DNA of 64,000 nt from NCBI GenBank assembly GCA_951230915.1, contig OX579640.1, positions 9,072,981-9,136,980 on the forward strand, read 5' to 3'. Positions 13,098-24,215 of the stretch are shown in pieces. The stretch's first letter is position 1; every line of letters starts with the position of its first letter. The notes under the pieces are model-generated. The model ran no database searches. It saw nothing but the letters and a program-made list of their open reading frames with translations, and was not told the DNA's origin. This DNA is from Antitrichia curtipendula. Its lineage: Eukaryota > Streptophyta > Bryopsida > Hypnales > Leucodontaceae. A program made the position numbers and the translations under genes.

Positions 13098-13335
13098 GCT
13101 AATATGTGAGCCCAAGAATGCGAGCTTGTGAGCATTGAGCCTACAATATAGGGACCTAGAATATAGATACCACACATTATATGTATGTGTGTATGTGTCA
13201 TAAACACCTATAATATGTGTATTTGTAACATTTATATCCTATAATCATAGAAGGTTTGTATAGTATATACACCTATAACATAGATGTGTAGTATTATAGG
13301 CTCATGGGCTCACACTCCTATGCTCACATAATAGC
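13098..13335. mobile_element. Small foldback MITE, 238 bp
   Basis: The ends GCTAATATGTGAGC (13098) and the inverse of GCTATTATGTGAGC (13335) form an imperfect inverted repeat that continues for about 45 bp, through GAGCCTA.AATA. The interior is TATGTGTG-rich. A clean target duplication is not visible, so the superfamily is unassigned. Confidence 0.6.
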
Positions 13336-13600
13336 AACCCTCAAATATTTATAAAAAGATTCGAATTCTTTAGAATTGTTTTGACTGATCTCAAGAATGT
13401 TGAGCTATGTCCATAATAATTTTTTGTTACTAGGCACCGGTAGACATAGAAATCATAATTCAAGAAAAAATAATCTATTTTAAACTTAAGAAAAAAAAAT
13501 ATCGAAAAATCAAGCTATATAATGGAATAATAAGAGCCTTCCTACACTCTCATTTGTCCTCTCATTTGTCCTCCAAATAGACAAGTTTTTCTGGAGTTAA

Positions 13601-14007
13601 ATAAAATATTGAAGCATGACAAGTGTAGTTTCAAATCCATTTTGAAATTTTGAACAGTTGAAACATTTGATTGAAATATTGAAGTTGTAGTTTCCGTTTA
13701 TTAAACTTAAAATTACTCTAATATTTGTTCTGGTAGATGTAATTATATTTGTACATCATAAATTAAGAAATCACTTCAAATTGATTTTTCAATCAAAAAA
13801 TTCCCTCAAAATCAAAATCACTTGTAAGCCCCAACAAAAGTCCCTAACGTAAGGTAGGATGCTCTAAAAGACAGATAAAGAGAATGAAGTGGTCGAGTTG
13901 TATAAAGAGGTGTGAAAGAGTGTCCTAAACCTGAAATGCTTTTAAAATAGTTGATTTTTGCTTGTTTTGCACAGAACAAAATACAAATGTTATTTCCACA
14001 CTGAAAC
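13601..14007. other. AT-rich intergenic DNA, nothing recognised
   Basis: No frame, repeat boundary or RNA gene seen. Confidence 0.55.
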
Positions 14008-14653
14008 TTAACCCCTAAATGCCCGAGGCACCCAAATGTGGTGTTTGCAAAACTTTAAAGTTAAAATAAAATCTAACCAAATTGCTATTTTTAGTAGGTT
14101 ATATTTTTAGAAAGTTCTTCTTGAAGTCTAGTTTTAGCTACAAAAATCCAATCTTGAAAATAAATGATAGTGATTTTTCTATTCATGATTTTGTACAAGG
14201 ATACCCAGTGCAATCTTGACTTCCCGTAGTGTTGAGAGCTCTTGGAAATGAGCCTCAAATACACTAGATCTTGGAGAAAAAATCACATTCAAAATTCATT
14301 TAAAAAAATTGTGGAGTAGATTTTAAGAAGCCATAAATTGATCGGGGTTATGCAAGTTAGGCCCTTTAACCTCATATTTTTTTGGTCACCAACTTTTTAG
14401 ATTTGATTTGTGTAAAGAAGATTGAAAGATTTTTGCAATTTTAGCACCCTCATGGTCAAACATTATAATCTTTGACTCCATAAGTGGTATTGTTGTGTTT
14501 TCTTTTTCTATGAGATCTCTAACATGTCTAGTTTGAATTTGTACGGTTACAATTTAAAAAAAATTGATACAACTTATCAAAATGTTGGCATTTTGTTCAA
14601 TTTATAACAAATTCCAGGAAGCCCAAAACAGGCCTTGGGCATTTAGGGGTTAA
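14008..14653 (+). mobile_element. TTAA-bounded element, complete, 646 bp (family B)
   Basis: The left end is TTAA (14008-14011) then CCCCTAAATGCCCGAGGC; the right end is the inverse, GCCTTGGGCATTTAGGGG then TTAA (14650-14653). The terminal inverted repeat is about 18 bp with one mismatch. A diverged copy at 23077-24215 carries a Stowaway MITE at the position equivalent to 14466-14467 here, so this copy is the empty-site reference. A solo left end with the same terminus lies at 52921. Confidence 0.85.
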
Positions 14654-15372
14654 AGGACTAAAGCCAGCTTTGTTTTTTCTGAAAACTTAGGCAAGACTCT
14701 GTGGATATCATAAATTAAAATTTTGCATAGATTTTTTGGATGGATTCTAATCATCTTAATCTACTTGTGAAGCTTTGTTTTACATCATTCTAATAAATAT
14801 TGCAAAATTTATACAAGTTTATTTATTTAAATGTTAAATCAAATAGATAAAATTATATTCAAAAATAATATTAATTGATTTTTTTTTAAATTTAAAATTG
14901 ATTCCTACTCAAAAACATTTGAATGATTAAATTACAAATAATGAGGTGAAAGCAATATAGAGTTTTGTTTTGAAGGCAATGAAGGTAGAAAAAATATATA
15001 ATAAAAACAAAATAAAGTGTACCTACGGGAACATTCTCACCATTAGAATTTACAATTCTCAATATCCTATAAATGTTATTAGTGGATTTAGTTTTTCTTT
15101 CATTTAATGCTACTTTCTACTTTATTATTATTTTAAAGATAATATGACAAAAAATTGTTAAATTTATTTACATATATTCTCATCTTACTTTCCAACAGAT
15201 TGTCTATATTGCCCAAGTTCAAGATATAGATGTTTTTCCTTAAAATGATGGAAAACAAATCTTCACTCTTAGGAAGAGCTAGAGAAAACTGATATTTGAA
15301 AATTAGGAACATTGAACTTAAGAATATTGGAAAATTTTACTCTAAAGTTTTTTTAGGATATTCGTAAACAAA
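14654..15372. repeat. AT-rich repeat relic
   Basis: No gene. The phrase ATTCTCACCATT (near 15035) and its surroundings recur at about 40590, so part of this is an old dispersed repeat. Confidence 0.45.
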
Positions 15373-16313
15373 TTAACCCTTAAAGGTCATAGCCTATGTT
15401 CACCAAAAATACTTTAAAATTGTCATTTCTAGTACAAGTGCCAAATTTTTGAAAAAAATCAATTTGGACCCATGTAACCATAGGATCATGGTTTGACAGG
15501 ATGTAGAAAAAATTTCAAAAATTTCCCCGTATGGATTGCAAGATATTAATGTTTGAAGTGACAAAAATCTTTTTTTTTGTCCCTAAGAAAAAATAGGTAG
15601 CTTCACTTCACAAGGTCACATTTTAATGAAAAAATGTCCAAAATGGTGGTTATTCTTTGGATTAATTCTTCGAGGCAAGTTGGCTACACGGTTGAAAGTT
15701 TTTAGATAATTTGGATTTGTACAACATATAGGAAATATTTAGTAAGTGGAAAGAAATAGAGAATGATTCAAAATACTAAATTGTTGAGAATTTAGTTATG
15801 AACTTGAAAAATGCCAATCCCAATGATTGTAATGTTGTAATAAACAATGTACACCTGATGTTTTGTTTGTTTACAAAAATATTGAAAATTGAGTCAAATA
15901 AAGGACTTCAAAGTTTATTTTAGAGTGGAAATTTCAAAACTACTCGTAAACTACCCACAACTAAAACTCCTCATAACTTTCATTTCATTCATCAAAATGG
16001 AATAATTCAAAGCTTTCTAATATATAGGAAAATCTAAAAGAACATTTTCAAATTTTTCTCTTTAAAATAAGTGATTTTTTAAAGAAGTTTTTTTTACTAC
16101 CCAAGTTGCTCGCCGAGCAATGAAAACTACATATCATACAATGACTTCTTAACTATGTAGTGAAGAGTAATGAAAATTGTTGGACCTTAAAGCTACTCCT
16201 TGGGTTCATGTTATGTGAAAATTTCAAATGAAAAAAATAAAAATTCCATTTGTAGTGAGCTTCCCAAAATTGCTATGATGCCAAAAAACGCTCTTTGGTC
16301 CTTTAGGGGTTAA
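15373..16313 (-). mobile_element. TTAA-bounded element, complete, 941 bp (family C, inverted)
   Basis: The left end is TTAA (15373-15376) then CCCTTAAAGGTC; the right end is GGTCCTTTAGGGG then TTAA (16310-16313). It is homologous over its length to 20216-21096 in the opposite orientation (shared motifs: GCTCACTAC near one end, AACTGTCATTT near the other). Block A is on the minus strand at 15470-15560; block B (CTCATAACTTTCATTTC) is near 15970. No transposase frame. Confidence 0.82.
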
Positions 16314-16780
16314 CTAAAGGACCCTACAATTGAATTATTTACATAATAAATATAGTTTAAGGTTTCAACCTTGCTCTAGGGGCAAGTATTTTGAAGTTGT
16401 TTTGGACCTCAAAGCATCATCGTATTTTAAGGATTAAACATAATAATGCCACAAAAATATCATGACTTATATAGATTAAAAGATTAGTGTTGTTGCTACA
16501 TGAAAGTTTCATTGTTGTCTTTGCTAAAAATTACCAACAACAAGTAGTAATTAAATTTTAAATATTAAAAAAATTTAATCTCTTAAAATTTTATAATACT
16601 TTATATATTTTAAATCTTTTGAATTTGCAAAATATAATTAATTGAATTGAAGAATTTACGAATTTGATTTTAAAAAATGTGGATTGTACATATAAACTTC
16701 TAAATTTTTGAATTATAAATTATTCAGTTTGAAATTTGAAAATTCATCCATTGTTTGTTATTATTTGAATAACCTTGTTA
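16314..16780. other. AT-rich intergenic DNA, nothing recognised
   Basis: No frame or repeat boundary supported. Confidence 0.55.
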
Positions 16781-17346
16781 TTAGCCCCTAAAGTCCCATT
16801 GGTTAAAATAGATTTTGGGCAAGTTCTTATGATCACAGATTTTACTGAAATTTTATCAAAAGATAGAAGAACTTACAAGCTTTTAAGGGAATATAATTTG
16901 TATTTCAATCTGTGCCTCATAGCAAAATTTATGCCACAATAACCTCAAGAAGTGGAAGACACGGCATCAAAACAATCTACAATAAAAGTGAAATAAAAAA
17001 ATTTATAAAATTTTGTGTGTACATTATATAAAAATTTTAAATGAAAAGTTTTGTGTCACCTATTTGGATTAGTGATGTGAAAATTATGGAGCTTTTTGTT
17101 TTGCGGACAGTCATAGCAACTTCTTAAAAGATTTCATTTTCTTTCACTTTGAATGGTAATATCTTTCATTCTACATGGTCAAAAATCACAATTTTTTATC
17201 ACGAGATCTAAGCCAAGCGTAGAACAAGATCACGTGGTTAGATTCTAAAACATGTTTTTTTAATTTTATTTTATAGGTGAATGTAGCAAAAGTTGTAATT
17301 TTGAGTGGTTTTCATAGAAAATTGGTCTTGGGACTTTAGAGGTTAA
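16781..17346 (+). mobile_element. TTAA-type element, complete but worn, 566 bp (family A)
   Basis: The left end is TTAG (one change from TTAA) then CCCCTAAAGTCCC; the right end is GGGACTTTAGAGG then TTAA (17343-17346). Interior order matches 3635-4221, with block A at 17150-17244 and an AAAATTATGGAG motif near 17090. Confidence 0.72.
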
Positions 17347-20215
17347 ATTTAGAAGCATGTTACAATAAAATATTTTTTGATGCATGCAATTTTTTACTAA
17401 ATCTGAAATTATTTGAAATAAAACAATAAGGACAATAAGATTTTTATTGTTCACCAAACTACTACTAATTCAAATAGTTTTTAGAAGAATGGGCCAATTC
17501 AATCAATTCAATTTGATTGACAATATTAGTCTCGTGTAATTAAAATATGTAAGATATGTAATTTATATGCCTTATTTTAGCTCATAAATGATGTTTGATT
17601 ACATGGTAATGGAGTTAGTCCTTCCAGGGTCAAATCTTAACAATTGATGGTGCCACAAAGTGTCATTGTTATGATTTCAAATAAGTAGCATAGGATGAGC
17701 AACAAACAAAAATTTCATCCGATTCTTTTCAAAGAATTTTTTGCTTGTGTATGCAACATATAGTGTTTGAAATTTCCTCATTGAGATATTATTGACCATT
17801 TTTATAGAAGAAAATGCTATAAATATGGATCATATAAGATGTCCTTTAAATGTATATATATAATTTCTAGTTGTTGCTCTTGGTTTGAATATTAGCCATT
17901 CAAATTGATCTTTTTGGAATAAAAGTCCGACTTATAAAATGAAGTATATCTAGTCAATTTTTTAATTTAATGTTTAAGTATTTATTTTTTTATTTTGAAA
18001 TTAAATGTTTCATGGAAATATAAAATCTTGTCCTTCGATAATGATTATCATCATTTAAAATTTTTAAACAACACATGAATTTTTTTTGCACTCATGATGA
18101 AATTTTCAGCTTTTTTTATGTGTATTTTGTATTTGATATGAGTAATCTTTAATTTTTCTTAAGAAATGCAACATGCTTTCAAATTTTTACAAAAAAATAT
18201 GAATGTTTTAAGGCTTACATAAAACATGTGATTTCATCTTTGAAATATAAAATAAAATAATTTGCACTCCTATATATTTGCAAAATAGAGCATACAAAGC
18301 AGTGAATGTTATATATAATAACATGGTCGTGACAGTTGTTCTTTGAACACCTATTTATTTATAAAAAATTTGAAAGACAACATTTTGCCTTTTGAAAAGT
18401 CCTTTAAAACCTTGAAATTTAGACACATAGATTTTGAGGTTTAGGAATATTGAACTTGCAAGGGAGGAGGTTACAATCAAATTTGTAAGTATATATTCAA
18501 GTAAGTCAACTAAAAGGTTGTACAATTGTATTTATCAAAGCAATATTTTAGTATTGCTTTCAGATATAGCAATTTGAAACAATTTGGACTTAAGAACAAC
18601 ATAGGAATTTTGGAGTTAAAATGAATTTAGAAGTACAATTGTAAAACTTTAAAAAATTTCAAATCCAAAAGTTGCATATATCTAAGTCAAATTTTAATTG
18701 TAAGTTTGAGGATATGGTTTTTGAATACTTGGTTTAAACTAAAACAATGAAGTATGACAAATTATGTTTCTTTTCCATCATAATCTTTTAAAAAAATAAA
18801 AAATTCAATTAACTATTGCAATTATAAGCTCTATATATTAGATTTATTTATTTACTTAAATTAAATTTGAAATAAGAATACCAAATTATTTGTTTTTCAA
18901 TTTAACCATTATTTTAGGTTTAGAAATTCAAATTATTCTAAGGGAAATAACAACACTTTGAAAAATCACAATGATTTAGTTTGTTCAATATTTTAAAAAA
19001 AATCTAAAGAAAAAGGTCCTTCAATATTAAGGTCCTTCGATTATTGTTGAAGCTCTCAAGAATATAAGCTCAAATAAATGTGCCCACCTTATTCTTTTGA
19101 AAGACATATTCTTCTTGATACTTAAATGGGATGGACATGGCTTGGTTAATTATGTGATATCATAACAATATTTAAGTTAATGGAATATATTCTTGGAACA
19201 TTTCCTATTTTAATACCTTTTTGCTAAAAATATACAACAATGTCAAATTTTCATGAAGCTAATAGAGATTTTTCACATTGATAGTGAACACATAGCCTTG
19301 TGTAATAAAACTAAAAGATTGAAACTCTAATATAATTTGAAAGGCTAAAGTTGTACTTAAAAATGGTGTTTCATCCTATGGTAATGGAAGTGATTCTTAA
19401 GGAGTTAACTCTAAAATGTTATTGAGGACAAAAATAAAGTCTAATTAATGACTCTTAAGGTCACTATAAAAATGAAAAGATGCACCTAGTCATCTAGAAA
19501 TCTAATAAATTTTGGTTGTTTATCACATTAATGGGTCTCATCTATCTATAATTAATTCTTAAATGCTATGGAAGCCAAGCAAGGCTTAGTGAATGATTGT
19601 CATGGTTGCTATAAAAACAAAAATATACCTACTCCTGTACTCATATGAATTTTTTTGGTTGACAAACTTGGTGATAGGCCTTGTTCTAACAAAGATAGCA
19701 TTGTATAACTAGGCAATGGTCTTCACTATGCTAGAAAGGTATCATGCTTTGTCTAAGAGGGACTTATTAGTTAATTCTAGAATTGGGGTTGGTTGAAGAA
19801 TCATCAATTAGACAATTTAGTTCGCTATGAAGGCCTTCTTTTCAAAGATGCAAAGAGCCCTTGCCTCATTTCTATGGTAACCGACCCATTTCTAACCACC
19901 CTCCCGTTTTCAATCTATAGACTCCTTTGTTTTTGTAAAGTTGTGGCATAGTTTGAGGAATAGTTGTGGCCCATTATGATTGATTGCAAGGCTATCAATA
20001 TTGCAACCAACCCTTGGTCGATTTTTCAATTAGCCTATGGTCAAAAATATAAAGGTCTATATGTCCATTACAGGTCAAAGAAAATCTTTCACTAAATTTT
20101 GGAAAAATATGCAATCCTTCCAAATTCTACATAGAAATTATTTGGCACTAACAAAAAAAATGCACTCCAAATATATGTAATTGCTTAAGTGGTTTGAAAT
20201 GGGTCGTTTGCCATG
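17347..20215. other. Long AT-rich stretch without a gene
   Basis: No open frame longer than about 60 codons with any recognisable feature, no RNA gene, no intact repeat boundary. It probably consists of very old element sequence. Confidence 0.55.
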
Positions 20216-21096
20216 TTAACCCCTAAAGGATCAAACTGCATTTTTTGACAACATAGCGATTTTGGGCAGCTCACTACGGATGAGTTTTTTTTTTAATTTC
20301 TCTGAAATTTTTACACAACATGTGCCCGAGGAGTAGCTTTAAGGCCCAACAATTTTTGTAACTTTTGACAACATGGTTAAAAAGTTATTGCATGATATGT
20401 GATTTTCTTTGAACTTTGGGCAGCCCAGGCAGCTCAAAAAAATTCTTTAGTAATGACTTTTAAAAAAAATAAAAAATTGAAATTGGTTTATTAGATTTTT
20501 ATCTAAGTGGGAAGCTTTGGATCTATACATTACAAAAAAAGTTTGAAATCCTTTATTTATTTCAATTTTTAATATTTTGGGAAAAAAACAACAGCATTAG
20601 TTGTAGATTGTTTATTAAAATATTTTTACCATTGGAATTGGAATTTTTCAATTCTATAAATAAATTGTTTACAATTTAGTATTTTGGCTCATTTTCTACT
20701 TCTTTCTACTTACTATTTTTTTTGTACATGTTGTACAATTCCAAATGATTTGAAAATTTTCAAGCATGTAGCCAACTTGAATTGAAGAATGAGTCCAAAG
20801 AGTTACAACCATTTGGACTTTGTTTCATACCAATATTGCCTTCTGAAGTGCAGCTGCCCGGATTTTTGCAGTGGTAAAAAAAGGATTTTTGTAACTTCAA
20901 ACACTAATATTTTGCAATCTACATGGCGGAAATTTCTGAAATTTTTTCCACATTTTTTCAAATCAGTTTACTAAAAGATCCTACAGTTAAATTAGTCCTA
21001 AATTTATTTTTCTTTCTAAAATTTGGTGGTTGTCTTAAAAATGACAGTTTTAGAGTGGTTTGGGTGAAAACACAGTCAAAAACCTTTAGGGGTTAA
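20216..21096 (+). mobile_element. TTAA-bounded element, complete, 881 bp (family C)
   Basis: The left end is TTAA (20216-20219) then CCCCTAAAGGATC; the right end is AACCTTTAGGGG then TTAA (21093-21096). The terminal inverted repeat is about 10 bp. It is homologous to 15373-16313 (inverted) and to the worn copy ending at 49766. Block A is at about 20896-20993. The right TTAA may be shared with the next TTAA-bounded segment (21093-21531). Confidence 0.83.
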
Positions 21097-21531
21097 CCCT
21101 TCATAACATCATTAACCTTCAGCGGGGGGGCCCCTTTTGCTCCCCCCCATATCAGGACCCCCCCATTCGTCGATATGGTCTTGTCAGAGCTACAAGGATC
21201 TCCAAACCAATTGGATGTACTCAATTATAACTAAAATTTCCCCCAGGACATCTAGGGGGGATTATACCTCGTGTCAAAGGGAGTGCAGTCGCGCGGTTAA
21301 CAATGTTATGTTAAACGTCGAGGCGGATATTTGGTGTCTGATGGATGATGAAGACTCTTTTATTGTAGGACAAAAGTGCAACTATTCATCTTCGAAATTT
21401 TGTGTTAAAAGGCAAGATCTTCTACAGTTTTTTGACTTTTGAAGAGGACTTTTGAATGTTTTAGACCAATGATTCCCATGGGATCAAAATGGATGATTTC
21501 CACAGTCACCAGTTTGTCGTTTAAGGGTTAA
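21093..21531. mobile_element. Putative GC-rich TTAA-bounded segment, 439 bp
   Basis: It starts at the TTAA shared with the previous element (followed by CCCTT) and ends AAGGG-TTAA at 21528-21531. A second internal TTAACCTTCAGCGGG at 21112 could be the true left end. The interior has runs of 7 G or 7 C near 21124-21168. An open frame of 101 codons (21137-21442) has no recognisable domain. The terminal repeat is only about 5 bp, so assignment as a transposon is tentative. Confidence 0.4.
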
Positions 21532-22301
21532 ATAACCAATGTTAAGTTATGCGGTGTTGGAATGGTATCTCCAATATGTACTTGTCGTGCACATGTCATG
21601 CATATGAAACGACCCTGATATTAAGGTGACATATGCTCTGATGGCCTTGATTTTGCTACATCCTGTACCATTGTTACCTCTGCTTCCAAGTGTCCAACCC
21701 TGGTTAGCATTAGAGTACAATAGTAATAATAACCCAAGAACTACAAGATACCGGCATGAAGTACTGTAGGGGAATAATAAGTAAGTGAGATTTGGCTTTG
21801 CAGAGATCCAACGGCGGATAAAGCGTAGCCGTATTCAAGCCCTTGACAGCCAATGGGAAGCTTTGCCCTAACCATTAGGGGATAACCTTATTTCAAAAAG
21901 TGCCTACCTGTTTCAAGCTTATTATAATATTAGGGGTGCTATTTCCTATAAAACCCACCTAAATTCCCTGAAATACGACTAGTGAACTCTGTCTACGGGG
22001 CAGAGGTTTGGATGGATTTTGGGACGGGATCTGCTTGATAAATAATGAAATCGGGACCAATAAGGGCCAACTTACATGTATCAGTGGGTAGGAGCAGTCA
22101 GCAATGCCGAAATAGAAAAAGCACTTTTTCATGTTCCTTCTACAGTGTTTTCTACACCAATATCGGTGAAAATGTCTCTCCTCCTTCTGCCCTTACTGAT
22201 CATCGGTGGCACTGTTTTTGTCTTCTAGTTGCTTTTCTTGCCCACCAGGCTCACATGTAAGCTGGCCCTAAGACGGGTGGGTAGTGGGTACACCCAAAAT
22301 G
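21532..22301. other. Intergenic DNA of intermediate GC, no gene recognised
   Basis: Less AT-rich than the surroundings. A frame at 22045-22260 (71 codons) has no recognisable domain. Confidence 0.5.
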
Positions 22302-22537
22302 GGCCGGGGTGAACTGACCCCCTCGCTTGTCCCCTTGCAAAACCCCTGAATTTTTGTATTTTTCATGCATTAATTTTTTTGCAAATTTTAAATTCATATT
22401 TGCAATCAGAGGCCCCAATTTAGTAAGGGATCCCCCCCAAAATAGATTTCATGTGGCCCAAAATAGGTTTTTTTTTTTTATATGCACCCATGGATGGACT
22501 TTGGTAGGACGAGGGAAGGGGCCAGTTCACCCCAACC
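22302..22537 (+). mobile_element. hAT-type MITE, 236 bp
   Basis: Begins GGCCGGGGTGAACTGACCCC and ends with the diverged inverse GGCCAGTTCACCCCAACC. The flanks CCAAAATG (22294-22301) and CCAAAAATG (22538-22546) look like an 8-bp duplication that later gained one A. It has the same length and internal order as the copy at 31631-31866 (CCCCTGAATTTTT, TTTGCAATCAG.GGCCCC, GGATGGACTTTGG). Short frames on both strands are repeat shadows. Confidence 0.8.
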
Positions 22538-22565
22538 CCAAAAATGGCACCCTGACTAATAAAAC

Positions 22566-22802
22566 GGCTAGGGTGAACTAAACCCCTCACTTGTCCCCAA
22601 GGAAAAACGTTGGAATTTTTTCTTTGCCGCACATAACAAAATTTGCAAATTTTGAATTCATATTTGCAATTTGAGGATTCAAATTAGCTACGGAGGGTGA
22701 GGATTTAACTTAATCAAGTACAAAATAGAGGATCTTTTACTTTACATGCATCTTTCGAATGATTTGGGAGGGACGAGGGAGGGGGGTGGTTCACCTGGAC
22801 CC
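22566..22802 (+). mobile_element. hAT-type MITE, diverged second copy
   Basis: Begins GGCTAGGGTGAACTAAACCC and ends near GGTTCACCTGGACC. Internal motifs are those of the element 28 bp upstream, in the same orientation, but more diverged. A clear 8-bp duplication is not visible. Adjacent insertion of the same family suggests a preferred site or a local duplication. Confidence 0.65.
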
Positions 22803-23076
22803 TAAACTTCCATCATCAACCTATGTACATCTACAAAATCAATATGTACTTACATTGATGAAACAATTTTAAAATATCTACCATAAAAATTCTTGACCCT
22901 TCATAACTTTTGCATACACTATTCAAATGTGGTTTGCATTATTTGATGCACTGGAACCTCTTTTCACTTGTCAACATGAACATATGAAAATTTGACTAGT
23001 TTTATGATAGTAACTTGAAATAGTAATAAAAGTGCAATTTGAGGGATATCCATCTTATACCAAAAAACTAATCTAT
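22803..23076. other. Short AT-rich spacer with a block-B-like motif
   Basis: Contains CATAACTTTTGCATACAC near 22910 in a context like the block B of TTAA elements, but no terminus is recognised. Confidence 0.4.
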
Positions 23077-24215
23077 TTAAATTTCTAAATGCACAAGTTA
23101 AATAAAACCTTATCACCTTGTTATATATACCTATATTTTTTTAGGCAAATACTTTTTAAAGTCTAATTTTAGCACCAAAAGTCTAGTTTTGAAAATGAAT
23201 GTTTATGATTTTTCTATTCAAGAGTTTGTGTGAAAATAATCCTTTGCAAATCTTGATTTTAGAGTCAGGTTGGGGGCTTTTGGAAATGAATCTAAAATAT
23301 ACTAAATGTAGGTGAAAAAATCACTTTGAAATTCATTTAAAAAAATTACAGAGTAGATTTTCTAAAAGCTGTAAATTAATTGTGGTTATACATGCTAATT
23401 CCTCCAATGCATACTTTTTGATGACCTCAATTTTAGGTTTGACATGTAAAAAGAGGAGTCGCAGATTTCAATTCACTTTCATAGTTTTAACACCCCTCAT
23501 GATCAAACGTTGTACTCCCTCCGTCCCAAAATGATCTTCCTGTTAGACAAAATCTTCCGGATTAAGACTAAAAATAACATTTTTAAAGCCTGTTTTGCAC
23601 TACATATGGAGTTTGGTGTACTCCTATTGCCCTTGAAACTTTGAGTTTTGAAGCCCTTTTTAAAGTGTAGTTTTGGATTATTGAAAAGTGAAATTTTTTG
23701 GATATTTTCAAGGAGCACCAATGGTTATTTAATTATTGAATGTGAGGTCGTCATTTTGTGGGTAGTTAGTATAAGTCATAGACCATATGTGGACCTATAT
23801 TTTGCCTCCCAAAACCTTCATCTCCTTCAATTAGATAATATTCAAAGAGATGCAAAAAATAAAAACAAAAAGTATTGATTGACCCCTTCAACCATTTTAT
23901 TTGTCTTTTGATTAGTGATTGCATAGATGAAGGGGGAACTATCGCTTGGAATTGTTTTGTTAGTCCTAGAGAACAACCAAAAGTTAAATTTGACCAATTT
24001 GCAGCTCACACAAAGTACAACAGGAAGATCATTTTGGGACAAAAAATGAAGGCCAATAGGAAGAACATTTTGGGACGGAGGGAGTAATCATTTAATCTAT
24101 AAGTGATATTATTGTGTTTCCTTTTTCTATGTGATCCCTAGCATGCTTAGTTTGAATTTACTCGGTGACAAATTATTTTTTTAAATGATTAAACTTATCA
24201 AATTGATCTAAACAC
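23077..24215 (+). mobile_element. Degraded TTAA element (family B) carrying a Stowaway insertion
   Basis: From a worn left end (TTAA then ATTTCTAAATGCAC at 23077) the sequence follows 14008-14550 in order: AAAGTCTAATTTTAGC, GAATGTTTATGATTTTTC, ATTCATTTAAAAAAATT, then CATGATCAAACGTT. Here it is interrupted by the Stowaway MITE 23515-24084 and resumes with CTATAAGTGATATTATTG. The right end is lost beyond about 24215. Confidence 0.65.
23515..24084 (-). mobile_element. Stowaway-type MITE, 570 bp, nested
   Basis: Starts CTCCCTCCGTCCCAAAATG and ends with the inverse at 24084, with TA at 23513-23514 and 24085-24086. The doubled subterminal motif is at the right end, so it is inverted relative to 1560-2189. 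It sits inside a diverged TTAA element whose uninterrupted paralogue shows a single TA at 14466-14467. Frames of 66-76 codons inside are not supported. Confidence 0.88.

Larger units (their letters stand above)
12410..13600 (-). mobile_element. Degraded TTAA element (outer) split by later insertions
   Basis: Sequence at 12410-12495 and again from about 13340 to 13600 matches consecutive parts of the inverted family-A copy at 5225-5595 (the CCATAATA...GAATGATTCAAAG part first, then GTCCATAATAATTTTTTG...GGCACCGGTAGA). The worn end is CTGGAG-TTAA at 13597-13600. Between the two parts lie a complete TTAA element (12496-13083) and a small MITE (13098-13335). The order of events is outer element first, then the two insertions. 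Confidence 0.5.

Noticed and set aside
3635..21096. Harbinger/Tourist origin (TTA or TAA target) for the TTAA elements
   Set aside because: With a 3-bp target, left TTA and right TAA would differ. Only TTAA gives identical flanks, and the single TTTA at 50025-50028 supports a 4-bp target.
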